A stretch of 64,000 nucleotides of DNA, from positions 18,741-82,740 of the forward strand of contig JAQTUW010000011.1 of NCBI GenBank assembly GCA_028707085.1, read 5' to 3'. Shown here piece after piece: positions 35,353 through 43,584 of the stretch. This stretch comes from Methylococcales bacterium. GTDB lineage: Bacteria; Pseudomonadota; Gammaproteobacteria; Methylococcales; Methylomonadaceae. Numbering within the stretch: the stretch's first letter is position 1; each line of letters starts with the position of its first letter. The position numbers and the translations under genes were made by a program. The notes under the pieces are model-generated. The model had not been told where the DNA came from. It saw only the letters and a list, made by a program, of their open reading frames with translations, and searched no databases.

Positions 35353-36158
35353 CGCAGCGCTTGCAGGGGTTGCGGATACTGGTTACCCGCCCAGCTCGGC
35401 AGGCCGCTAAGCTTTGCGATTCGATAGCCGCCGAGGGCGGCGAGGTTGTTCTGTTTCCGACCCTGGAAATTGTCGAATTGCCGCCAGATCCGCAGTTATT
35501 GAAGGCCGCTGCCGCCGCTGACTGGCTGATTTTTACCAGTGCTAACGCCGTGGATTTTGCTATCAGGGCGTTCGGTGGCAAAATGCCGGAATTGAAACAG
35601 CCAAGCATCGCTACGGTCGGCGGGGCGACGGCCAAAGCTCTGCAACAGGCAGGGTGCAGAGTGGACTGCGTACCGCAGACTGAATTCAGCAGCGAAGGAC
35701 TGCTGGCGGAGTCGCCGATGCTGGCTGTCGGCGGCAAGCTGTGCGTCATCGTCCGCGGCGCCGGCGGCCGGGAACACCTGGCGGAAACATTGGCCGCCAG
35801 AGGCGCCAGAACAGTTTGTCTGGAAGTGTACAAACGCTGCCTGCCGGATGCGGATAGCACGGAATTAACAGCATGCATCGCAGCCGGAAAGCTTGACGCG
35901 GTAACTGTGACCAGCGGGGAAGCGCTGCACAATCTGCTGGCGATGCTGGACAAGGACGCTATTGCCCTGCTGCGGGATTTGCCTCTGGTAGTGGCAAGCG
36001 GCAGAATCGGGCGGATAGCTGGTCAGTTTGGCTTCAGACAGGTCGCCGTCAGCCGGCGGCCCGAGGATGCAGCGATTTTAGAGACCTTGACGACGTTATT
36101 TAACGGGGAAAACAGTGGCCGAAGTAATAGAAGAAGAACAAGAAATTCCAGCGTCTAA
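35349..36158 (+). CDS. hemD: Uroporphyrinogen-III synthase
   Basis: Closes hydroxymethylbilane and inverts ring D to give uroporphyrinogen III. The 269-residue protein starts with GTG overlapping the hemC TGA (GTGA). This family is poorly conserved; [51 protein letters not shown], and [16 protein letters not shown] are recognisable. Its last 14 codons overlap the hemX start in another frame by 44 bases, and the basic tail [14 protein letters not shown] is encoded entirely in that overlap. Confidence 0.92.
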   Translation: MTQRLQGLRILVTRPARQAAKLCDSIAAEGGEVVLFPTLEIVELPPDPQLLKAAAAADWLIFTSANAVDFAIRAFGGKMPELKQPSIATVGGATAKALQQAGCRVDCVPQTEFSSEGLLAESPMLAVGGKLCVIVRGAGGREHLAETLAARGARTVCLEVYKRCLPDADSTELTACIAAGKLDAVTVTSGEALHNLLAMLDKDAIALLRDLPLVVASGRIGRIAGQFGFRQVAVSRRPEDAAILETLTTLFNGENSGRSNRRRTRNSSV

Positions 36159-37314
36159 GCTGGTGGTGAAAAAGTCACGCGCCGGTTTGTGGACAGGCAT
36201 CGTTGCCATCCTTCTGGTTATCGCCTTGGCCGCGGCCGGTTTTTACATGCTGCAGCAGATGCGGGCTAGCCAGGATACCGAAAATAATCAGGACAGCCAG
36301 AAACTGATCGAAATCGACAAAGAATTGAACGGCCTGCAGAGCCAGCTATCGGTGCTTCAGTCGCAGATTGCCAATGTCAATGCTGAATTGACCGGAAAGG
36401 ATAATCATTTTACCCAAACGCTGGCGGATTTTTCCAAATTGCACGAAGAACGCCTGGAAACCAGCCGCAAGGAGCTGGTCGCCTCAATTGCGGTATTACA
36501 GCGGCAGATGGGTAAAACCCGCGGCGACTGGTTGCTGGCCGATGCCGAATATCTTTTGACTGTCGCCAACCAGCGCCTGCATCTGGCAGGCGATGTGGCG
36601 ACGACCCGCGAAGCCCTGGAAGCCGCCGACCAGCGTCTCAGGGAAAGCGGCGATGCGGCGGTATTTAAGGTTCGGGAACAGATCGCCAAGGAAATCGCAC
36701 TGTTGAACGGGGTCGCAGTACCGGATATCGTCGGCATTTATGCAGGCATCCAGCAATTGCAGGATGCCGTCGAAGGCCTGTCGGTATTTTTGCCGCATGC
36801 CGGCAAACAGCCGGAAAAACCGCAGCCTGGCAGCGACCATGTTGCCGACTCCGAGCCAGGGGTTTTGAATACCCTCGCCAAGCAACTGGACGGTTATGTG
36901 GTGGTGAGGCATACGGATCAGCCGATCAACGCTATTCTCACCCCGGAGGAAGCGCATTTCATCAAACAGCAGCTAAAAGTCAGGCTGGAGATGATAGAAC
37001 TGGCGCTGGTACAGCAAAATGACGCGCTGTTCGCCAACGGCATTGCCGATGCCAGACAATGGCTAAAGAAAAATTTTGCCGAAAACCAGTTGACTGAGCA
37101 GTTCAATGCGGAACTGGACAAACTGGTCGCCATCCGCCTCCATGCCCAATACCCTGATATTAGCACCTCGCTGAAAATGTTGAAGGATATTGGCAGGCTG
37201 CGTATCGAAACCGATAAAACCGTGCTGGAGAATCCGCATGCTCCGGCGGAAGCCGCCGCAACCGCACAACAGCCGGCTGCCCCTGTCGTCGTCCAGCCCG
37301 GTCGGCAGGAGTGA
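36115..37314 (+). CDS. hemX: HemX-like membrane protein (uroporphyrinogen methyltransferase-like family)
   Basis: A 399-residue inner-membrane protein beginning with GTG, with GGGGAAAAC just upstream. Residues about 22-45 form one membrane span (GIVAILLVIALAAAGFYML). A long coiled coil (LNGLQSQLSVLQSQIANVNAEL) and a helical periplasmic domain with WLLADAEYLLTVANQRLHLAGDV follow, the signature of proteobacterial HemX. The annotated methyltransferase activity is doubtful for this family; it is probably a structural or assembly protein of the heme pathway. It overlaps hemD and is followed by hemY after seven bases. Confidence 0.9.
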   Translation: MAEVIEEEQEIPASKLVVKKSRAGLWTGIVAILLVIALAAAGFYMLQQMRASQDTENNQDSQKLIEIDKELNGLQSQLSVLQSQIANVNAELTGKDNHFTQTLADFSKLHEERLETSRKELVASIAVLQRQMGKTRGDWLLADAEYLLTVANQRLHLAGDVATTREALEAADQRLRESGDAAVFKVREQIAKEIALLNGVAVPDIVGIYAGIQQLQDAVEGLSVFLPHAGKQPEKPQPGSDHVADSEPGVLNTLAKQLDGYVVVRHTDQPINAILTPEEAHFIKQQLKVRLEMIELALVQQNDALFANGIADARQWLKKNFAENQLTEQFNAELDKLVAIRLHAQYPDISTSLKMLKDIGRLRIETDKTVLENPHAPAEAAATAQQPAAPVVVQPGRQE

Positions 37315-37321
37315 ATAAGCT

Positions 37322-38551
37322 ATGAAAAATTTAATCAATTTTTTCGGTTCACTGCTGGCGATCCTGGTGGCGGTATATTTGCTGCATCGCTGGCTGGCTG
37401 AAACCAACGATCCCGGCTTTGTGCTGCTCGGCATCGGCCACTGGTCGCTGGAAACCTCGTTCACCGTATTCGTCGCCGGGCTGATGATCGGTTTTTGCCT
37501 TTTTTACTGGTTTTTCCGCTTGCTAGGCATAATCATCCGCATGCCCCGGCAAATGGCCAAACGCAAGCATAGCATAAAATTCAACCGCTCCCAGGAAGCG
37601 CTGATTGCCGGTCTGTTCGATGCGGCGGACGGCAACTGGGAAAAAGCCGAGAATATTCTGATCAAACATGCCGCCAACAGCGGTGCGCCCCTGCTGCATT
37701 ATCTGACCGCCGCACGGGCCGCCCAGTCGCGCGGGGCGCTGGACAAACGCGATGAATATCTCAAGAAGGCCGCCGAGCAATCCTCGGATACCAATATGAC
37801 GCTGGGCCTGACCCAGGCCGAGCTGCATCTGTCCGAGCAGCAGTTTGAACAGGCGCTGGAAACTCTGAGCAAATTGCACTCCATTGATCCCGGCCACGCC
37901 AGAGTGCTGAAGATGATGCACCAGACCTACCAGCACATCGGCGACTGGGAAGGGCTGAGCAGACTTCTGCCCTCGCTGGAAAAGCATAAAGTGCTGATGG
38001 AAACCGAAGTCAAGATCCTGGAAACCCGCATCTTCAGCAGTTTGCTGAAACAGGCGGCGCAGAAGGATCAGCAGGCAGTCGAAAGCTGCTGGGAGCAAAT
38101 CCCGCAGCACATCAAAATCCTGCCCGGCGTAGCCAATATCTATTTTGCGGCGATGATCTCCGCTGGCGCCGGCCTGAGCGTCGAATCGGCAATCGCCGGC
38201 CAGTTGGCCAGGCACTGGGACAATACCCTGCTGATGCTGTACGCCGGCCTGGATATCCCAGATGTCGGCAAGCATTTGCAGGATGCCGAAAAATGGCTGG
38301 CGGTTTTCCCTAACGACGCTGTATTGCTGGCGGTGTTGGGCAGGCTGGCGCTCAAAGACCAGCAAACCGAAAAAGCCGAACAATATTTGCAGAAAAGCCT
38401 GCGTATCGACCCTTCGGTCGATGCCTGCCAGTTTTTGGGAGATGTCATGCTCGTCAAAGGCGAAAAGGATGAAGCCTGCCAATACTATAAACGCGCCCTG
38501 GAACTGGCCTCCGGCGAAGTGTTGAACCGGGCGGAAAGCATAGGCGCATAA
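37322..38551 (+). CDS. hemY: HemY-type TPR membrane protein of the heme operon
   Basis: A 409-residue protein with two N-terminal membrane spans (LINFFGSLLAILVAVYLL and FTVFVAGLMIGFCLFYWFF), then a cytoplasmic or periplasmic array of TPR-like helical repeats (AEKWLAVFPNDAVLLAVLG, KAEQYLQKSLRIDPS, YYKRALEL). This is the proteobacterial HemY of gammaproteobacteria, unrelated to the oxygen-dependent protoporphyrinogen oxidase of the same name in Bacillus. It closes the hemCDXY operon. Confidence 0.92.
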   Translation: MKNLINFFGSLLAILVAVYLLHRWLAETNDPGFVLLGIGHWSLETSFTVFVAGLMIGFCLFYWFFRLLGIIIRMPRQMAKRKHSIKFNRSQEALIAGLFDAADGNWEKAENILIKHAANSGAPLLHYLTAARAAQSRGALDKRDEYLKKAAEQSSDTNMTLGLTQAELHLSEQQFEQALETLSKLHSIDPGHARVLKMMHQTYQHIGDWEGLSRLLPSLEKHKVLMETEVKILETRIFSSLLKQAAQKDQQAVESCWEQIPQHIKILPGVANIYFAAMISAGAGLSVESAIAGQLARHWDNTLLMLYAGLDIPDVGKHLQDAEKWLAVFPNDAVLLAVLGRLALKDQQTEKAEQYLQKSLRIDPSVDACQFLGDVMLVKGEKDEACQYYKRALELASGEVLNRAESIGA

Positions 38552-38648
38552 GACTTTGTTATCTATCATCGCCTATGCATCGTTCCCCGTATGCAGCGTA
38601 GTGGGGTAGGCTTTGACGCAGCCTGTATACTTCATATCATGATCATTG

Positions 38649-38686
38649 TCCGGGATTTGAAGGCTCGTTGGCTTCGATTCCCGGAT
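38649..38686. repeat. Imperfect inverted repeat after hemY
   Basis: TCCGGGATTTGAAGG and its near reverse complement CTTCGATTCCCGGA face each other across about nine bases in the gap between hemY and ubiD. It can fold but has no T-run, so it may be a remnant of a small repeat rather than a terminator. The 38591-38803 ORF over it is not supported. Confidence 0.35.
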
Positions 38687-38750
38687 TTCATTACATTAAC
38701 CGGGCTACTGTGGCTGAACTCCTGCTATTGCTCCGAAATTGTTGATAGCC

Positions 38751-38775
38751 AGGATTGGCCGATACGGCCAATCCT
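38751..38775. terminator. Hairpin between convergent hemY and ubiD
   Basis: AGGATTGGCC and GGCCAATCCT form a perfect 10-base-pair stem with loop GATAC. The 3' T-runs are weak on both sides. Its location between two convergent genes suggests a bidirectional terminator. Confidence 0.5.
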
Positions 38776-38792
38776 TAAAACTTTCAACTTAG

Positions 38793-40259
38793 TCAGCGAC
38801 TGAACAGACTATCCCACATCGCATCCACCTTGCTGACCACATCCGGCCGCATCACGATCGGTCGGCCCCATTCCCGGCTGGTTTCGCCGGGCCATTTGTT
38901 GGTGGCGTCGAAGCCGACCTTGGAGCCTAGGCCGGAAACCGGGGAGGCGAAATCCAGGTAATCGATCGGGGTGTTTTCCAGGATGGTCAGGTCGCGGGCC
39001 GGATCCATGCGGGTGGTGATGGCCCAGATCACGTCCTGCCAGTTGCGTACGTCCACGTCGTCGTCGACCACAATCACGAACTTGGTGTACATGAACTGCC
39101 GCAAAAACGACCATGTGCCGAGCATGACCCGTTTGGCGTGTCCGGCGTACTGTTTTTTCATGCTGATTACCGCCATCCGGTAGGAACAGCCTTCCGGCGG
39201 CAGGTAAAAATCGATGATTTCCGGAAACTGCTTTTGCAGAATCGGCACGAATACTTCATTCAGCGCTACGCCAAGAATGGCCGGTTCGTCCGGCGGTCTG
39301 CCGGTATAGGTGCTGTGGTAAATGGGAACTTGGCGCTGGGTGATGCGTTCGATGGTAAACACCGGAAATTCATCGACTTCGTTATAATAGCCGGTGTGAT
39401 CGCCGAACGGGCCTTCCTTCGCGGTTTCGCCGGGGTAAATGAATCCTTCCAGCACAATCTCGGCGCTGGCCGGCACTTGCAGATCGTTGCTCAGGCATTT
39501 GGCGACTTCGGTTTTGCTGCCGCGCAACAGGCCGGCAAAGGCGTATTCGGACAGCGAATCCGGTACAGGGGTCACAGCCGCCAGTATGGTTGCCGGATCG
39601 GCTCCCAGCGCCACGGCCACCGGAAAGGGCTGGCCGGGATGGGCCGTTTGCCATTCCCTGAAATCCAGCGCACCGCCGCGATGCGCCAGCCAGCGCATGA
39701 TGACCTTGTTTTTGGCGATGACCTGCTGGCGGTAAATGCCCAGATTCTGCCTGTCCTTGTTTGGGCCTTTGGTGATGACTAGCGGCCAGGTGATCAGTGG
39801 TCCGGCATCGTCCGGCCAGCAGGTCTGGATCGGAAAAACGCCCAGATCGACTTCGTCGCCGGTGCGCACCACTTCCTGACAGGGCGGAGAGCCTATCAGC
39901 CTGGGAGCCATGTTCAGCACCTGCTTGAAAACCGGCAGTTTTTCCAGGGCGTCTTTCATGCCCTTGGGTGGTTCCGGTTCCTTTAAATAGGCTAGCAGTT
40001 CGCCTATGCCCCGCAGTTCGGACACGTCTTTCGCTCCCATGCCCATCGCCACCCGTTTCGGGGTGCCGAACAGGTTGCCGAGTACGGCAATATTCGAACC
40101 CTTGGGGTTTTCAAACAGCAGGGCGGGGCCGCCCTGTTTCAATACCCGGTCGCAAATCACAGTCATTTCCAGCAGCGGATCGACTTCGGCTCGGATGCGT
40201 TTCAGTTCGCCCTGCTTTTCCAGTTGGGCGATAAAATCTCGTAAATCTTTATATTTCAT
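38793..40259 (-). CDS. ubiD: 4-hydroxy-3-polyprenylbenzoate decarboxylase
   Basis: Prenylated-FMN-dependent decarboxylase of ubiquinone synthesis. The 488 residues match UbiD. Features are [22 protein letters not shown] at the start (shown in part), [50 protein letters not shown] and [14 protein letters not shown]; these correspond to the prFMN/metal and catalytic region of the family. The UbiX partner that makes prFMN is not in the window. Confidence 0.95.
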   Translation of the reverse strand: MKYKDLRDFIAQLEKQGELKRIRAEVDPLLEMTVICDRVLKQGGPALLFENPKGSNIAVLGNLFGTPKRVAMGMGAKDVSELRGIGELLAYLKEPEPPKGMKDALEKLPVFKQVLNMAPRLIGSPPCQEVVRTGDEVDLGVFPIQTCWPDDAGPLITWPLVITKGPNKDRQNLGIYRQQVIAKNKVIMRWLAHRGGALDFREWQTAHPGQPFPVAVALGADPATILAAVTPVPDSLSEYAFAGLLRGSKTEVAKCLSNDLQVPASAEIVLEGFIYPGETAKEGPFGDHTGYYNEVDEFPVFTIERITQRQVPIYHSTYTGRPPDEPAILGVALNEVFVPILQKQFPEIIDFYLPPEGCSYRMAVISMKKQYAGHAKRVMLGTWSFLRQFMYTKFVIVVDDDVDVRNWQDVIWAITTRMDPARDLTILENTPIDYLDFASPVSGLGSKVGFDATNKWPGETSREWGRPIVMRPDVVSKVDAMWDSLFSR

Positions 40260-40322
40260 GTTGTTGCATTTTTCCTGTCAGATCGGCCGTGGCGATGGTC
40301 AAGGGTATCACGAAGCCCGGCT

Positions 40323-40796
40323 TCAAGCCTTGATTTCCGCGCCCGGAAACTGCATTTGTTTCCAGGCTTCGTAAAGTACGATGGCGACGCAGTTGGAGAG
40401 GTTGAGGCTACGGCTTTCCGGGCGCATGGGCAGATACAGTTTCAAATCCGCCGGGCGCCGATCCAGAAAGCTAGCCGGCAGGCCGCGGCTTTCAGGGCCG
40501 AACAGCAGGGCGTCGCCGGTCTGATAGCGGTTCCGGCTGTAGAGATTGCCGCCCTTGGTGGTGACGGCCAGCAGGCGGGTGGGTTTGGCTCTGTCGATAT
40601 AATCGTCCAGACTAGTGTACTGGCGGATGCTGACCCATTCGTGATAGTCCAGTCCGGCCCGGCGCAGGCGCTTGTCGTCCAGCTCGAAGCCCAGAGGCTG
40701 AATCAGGTGCAGATGTGCGCCGGTATTGGCGCACAAGCGGATGATATTGCCGGTATTGGCCGGTATCTCCGGCTCGAACAAGACAATATCCAGCAT
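40323..40796 (-). CDS. trmL: tRNA (cytidine/uridine-34 2'-O)-methyltransferase TrmL
   Basis: SPOUT methyltransferase that 2'-O-methylates the wobble base of leucine tRNAs. At 157 residues it is a minimal SPOUT enzyme of normal size. It starts MLDIVLFEPEIPANTGNIIR, then LRRAGLDYHEW, LFGPESRGLP (SAM loop) and LNLSNCVAIVLYEAWKQ (knot C-terminal helix). It is upstream of ubiD on the same strand with a 63-base gap. Confidence 0.93.
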   Translation of the reverse strand: MLDIVLFEPEIPANTGNIIRLCANTGAHLHLIQPLGFELDDKRLRRAGLDYHEWVSIRQYTSLDDYIDRAKPTRLLAVTTKGGNLYSRNRYQTGDALLFGPESRGLPASFLDRRPADLKLYLPMRPESRSLNLSNCVAIVLYEAWKQMQFPGAEIKA

Positions 40797-40826
40797 AGTT
40801 ATTAACCTAGAAAAAAAGCAGTTGCC

Positions 40827-40890
40827 GGGTGAGAAATACCGCTCAGCCTTCGACAGGCCGCGGGGCGAGCGCTATTTCTCGGTCTCACCC
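40827..40890. repeat. REP-like palindrome between trmL and glgP
   Basis: GAGAAATACCGCTC (40831-40844) and GAGCGCTATTTCTC (40867-40880) are 14-base arms with one mismatch, enclosed by GGGTGAG and CTCACCC further out. The loop carries CTCAGCCTTCGACAGGC, which resembles the widespread intergenic repeat built on CTTCGACAGGCTCAG found in many proteobacteria. It is downstream of glgP and could also stop or stabilise its transcript. Confidence 0.6.
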
Positions 40891-40935
40891 AATCGGGCGC
40901 GTATTAAAGTTCTTCCAATCCTTGATTGCCGTATT

Positions 40936-43467
40936 TTAACAGCTTTTTCCAGCATTAACCGCCAAGTGATTTTCAACATCAACCGGCGTCAGTTTCCAGA
41001 TGTCACGATTGTATTCGGCGATAGTGCGGTCAGTAGAGAATTTGCCGCTGGAGGCGGTATTCAGAATGCTCATTTTGATCCAGCGCTCCTGATCCCGATA
41101 GGCCTGTTCCACCCGCTTCTGGGCTTCGACATAGCTGCGAAAATCGGCGATCGTCATCCATGGGTCGTGAGGACTTTTTATCGAGGCGATCAGCTCGTTA
41201 AAGATGCCCGGTTCAAACTGGTTGAAATGCCCGCATTCCAGCAAATGGATGACGGCTTGCAAGTCTTTGTCCTGGTTGATAAAGCTTTGCGGATCGTAAT
41301 CTTTGCGCAGGGCTTCCACTTCTGCCTCGGTCAGACCGAACAGGAAGAAATTTTCCTCGCCGGCTTCCTCGCGAATTTCGATGTTGGCCCCATCCAGCGT
41401 GCCTATCGTCAGTGAGCCGTTCATCATGAATTTCATATTGCCGGTGCCGGACGCTTCCTTGCCGGCGGTGGATATCTGTTCGGACAAGTCCGCGCCTGGA
41501 CAGATTTTTTCCATCGCCGAAACCCTGTAATTGGGCAGGAATACCACTCTGAGCATATCGCCGACCGCCGGGTCATTGTTGATGACATTGGCGACGTTGT
41601 TGATCAGCTTGATGGTTTTTTTCGCCATGGCGTAACCGGGGGCGGCCTTGCCGCCTATCAGCACGCATCTTGGCACCCAGCCTTGAACGTCGCCGCGTTT
41701 GATGCGGTCGTAAAGGTGAATGATATGCAGGACATTCAGAATCTGCCGTTTGTATTCGTGAATGCGTTTGACCTGCACGTCGAACAGGGCGTCGGCATTG
41801 ATTTCGATGTTCAGTTCTTCTTTTTTGTATTCCACCAGCCGGACTTTATTGGCCTGTTTCAACTCGCGCCATTTTTTTCTGAACTCGGCGTCATCGGCGT
41901 AAGGTTTTAATCTGGTCAGTTCCGATAGATCGGTAATCCAGCCTTCGCCTATGGTGGCGGTAATTAGTCTGGCCAGTTCGGGATTACAGGCGGCCAGCCA
42001 GCGCCGCGGGGTGACGCCGTTAGTTTTATTGTTGAATTTGTAGGGCCATAGCTCATAAAAATCCTTGAACAAGCCTTCCTGTAACAGCCTGGAGTGTAGT
42101 TCCGCGACGCCATTGATCGAAAAACTGCCGACTATGGCCAGATACGCCATGCGTACTTTTTTGTCGTAGCCTTCTTCAATGATGGACATCCGCGCCATGC
42201 GTGCGCCATCGCCCGGCCAGTGCGCCGAAACTTCGGCCATGAAATGAGCGTTGATGTCGAAAATGATTTCCATCAGCCTGGGCAGCAAATGTTGCATCAG
42301 CCCGACCGACCACTTTTCCAGTGCTTCCGGCAGCAGGGTGTGATTGGTGTAAGCCATGGTGTTGCTGGTAATTTTCCAGGCGTCCTTCCAGGACAGACCA
42401 TAAATATCCATCAGCAGCCGCATCAGTTCCGCGACGGCGATGCTGGGGTGAGTGTCGTTGAGTTGAAAGCAGTTGTTCTCGGCAAATTTTTCGAAGTTGT
42501 AGCCGTGGCGTCCCACCCAGTTGGACAATACATCCTGCAAACTGGCGGAGGCCAGCAGATACTGCTGCTGCAGGCGCAGAGCCTTGCCGTTTTCATTGGC
42601 GTCGTTGGGGTACAGCACCATGGTGATGTTTTCCGCGGTGTTTTTCTGCGCAACGGCTTCGGCGTAATCGCCGGCGTTGAATTCCTGGAGGTTGAATTCC
42701 TCGGTGGCGACGGCTTTCCATAACCTTAGGGTGTTGACCGTGCCGTTTTTATAACCGGGAACCGGGGAGTCGTAAGGCATGGCCAGCACGTCGTGGGTAT
42801 CCAGCCAGGTGGTTCTTTTATTGCCCTGTTCGTCGATATGGCTCTGGGTTCGGCCGCCAAAGCGGACGCGCACCATGTATTCCGGCCGCTCGAATTCCCA
42901 GACGTTTCCCATCCGCAGCCAGTGATCGGGCAGTTCCACCTGTTCGCCATTGACGATTTGCTGGGTAAACATGCCGTATTCGTAACGCAGGCCGTAACCG
43001 GTGACCGGCAGTTTCAGCGTGGCGCAACTATCGATGAAGCAGGCCGCCAGTCGTCCCAGGCCGCCGTTGCCGAGTCCGGCGTCGACTTCGCTGTCCAGCA
43101 ATTCCTCAGCATCCAGGCCAAGGTCGTATAGCGCCTGTTTGACCTCGTCGTCCACGCCCAGATTGAGCATGGCGTTGCTGAGTGAGCGGCCGATCAGGAA
43201 TTCCATGGACAGATAAAAGGCTTTTCTGCAGTCCTGATCCTTATAGATGTTGTAGGTCGTTTTCCAGCGCTCCACCAGCCTGTCGCTGACGGCCAGCGAC
43301 AGGGCTTCATAGGCGTAATGCGGCGAACGGCAGTGTTCGTCCCGCCCCAGTCGATGACTGTAATAATGCTTGAAGTCGGCAATGAAACTTTTCTTTTCAA
43401 GCCCCAGTTTGGGTAACTTGGTAATGTCCGACTTGGGACTGCTCTTGCGGAAAACTCTATGCGGCAT
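40936..43467 (-). CDS. glgP: Glycogen phosphorylase
   Basis: Releases glucose-1-phosphate from glycogen; PLP-dependent. I place the start at 43467 (MPHRVFRKSSPKSD) because ATGGAGGAACTTACTATG shows a ribosome site GGAGGA inside the longer track ORF, leaving 843 residues, a normal length. Motifs include YLSMEFLIGRSLSNAM, LNDTHPSIAVAELMRLL, YTNHTLLPEALEKWSV and the PLP lysine in SGTGNMKFMMNGSLTIGTLD. No other glycogen genes are in the window. Confidence 0.96.
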   Translation of the reverse strand: MPHRVFRKSSPKSDITKLPKLGLEKKSFIADFKHYYSHRLGRDEHCRSPHYAYEALSLAVSDRLVERWKTTYNIYKDQDCRKAFYLSMEFLIGRSLSNAMLNLGVDDEVKQALYDLGLDAEELLDSEVDAGLGNGGLGRLAACFIDSCATLKLPVTGYGLRYEYGMFTQQIVNGEQVELPDHWLRMGNVWEFERPEYMVRVRFGGRTQSHIDEQGNKRTTWLDTHDVLAMPYDSPVPGYKNGTVNTLRLWKAVATEEFNLQEFNAGDYAEAVAQKNTAENITMVLYPNDANENGKALRLQQQYLLASASLQDVLSNWVGRHGYNFEKFAENNCFQLNDTHPSIAVAELMRLLMDIYGLSWKDAWKITSNTMAYTNHTLLPEALEKWSVGLMQHLLPRLMEIIFDINAHFMAEVSAHWPGDGARMARMSIIEEGYDKKVRMAYLAIVGSFSINGVAELHSRLLQEGLFKDFYELWPYKFNNKTNGVTPRRWLAACNPELARLITATIGEGWITDLSELTRLKPYADDAEFRKKWRELKQANKVRLVEYKKEELNIEINADALFDVQVKRIHEYKRQILNVLHIIHLYDRIKRGDVQGWVPRCVLIGGKAAPGYAMAKKTIKLINNVANVINNDPAVGDMLRVVFLPNYRVSAMEKICPGADLSEQISTAGKEASGTGNMKFMMNGSLTIGTLDGANIEIREEAGEENFFLFGLTEAEVEALRKDYDPQSFINQDKDLQAVIHLLECGHFNQFEPGIFNELIASIKSPHDPWMTIADFRSYVEAQKRVEQAYRDQERWIKMSILNTASSGKFSTDRTIAEYNRDIWKLTPVDVENHLAVNAGKSC

Positions 43468-43584
43468 AGTAAGTTCCTCCATAGCCAGTTGTCATTTGGC
43501 CCGCGCCGGGGGTTAAACGGCGTCAGGCTTCCAGTTGTCTGCGGTTATTTATAATGTCCGCAAGGCGTCAGTCCCATGCTGGAA

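Noticed and set aside
38591-38803. 70-residue ORF between hemY and ubiD
   Set aside because: It spans an inverted repeat and a terminator hairpin and runs into the end of ubiD.
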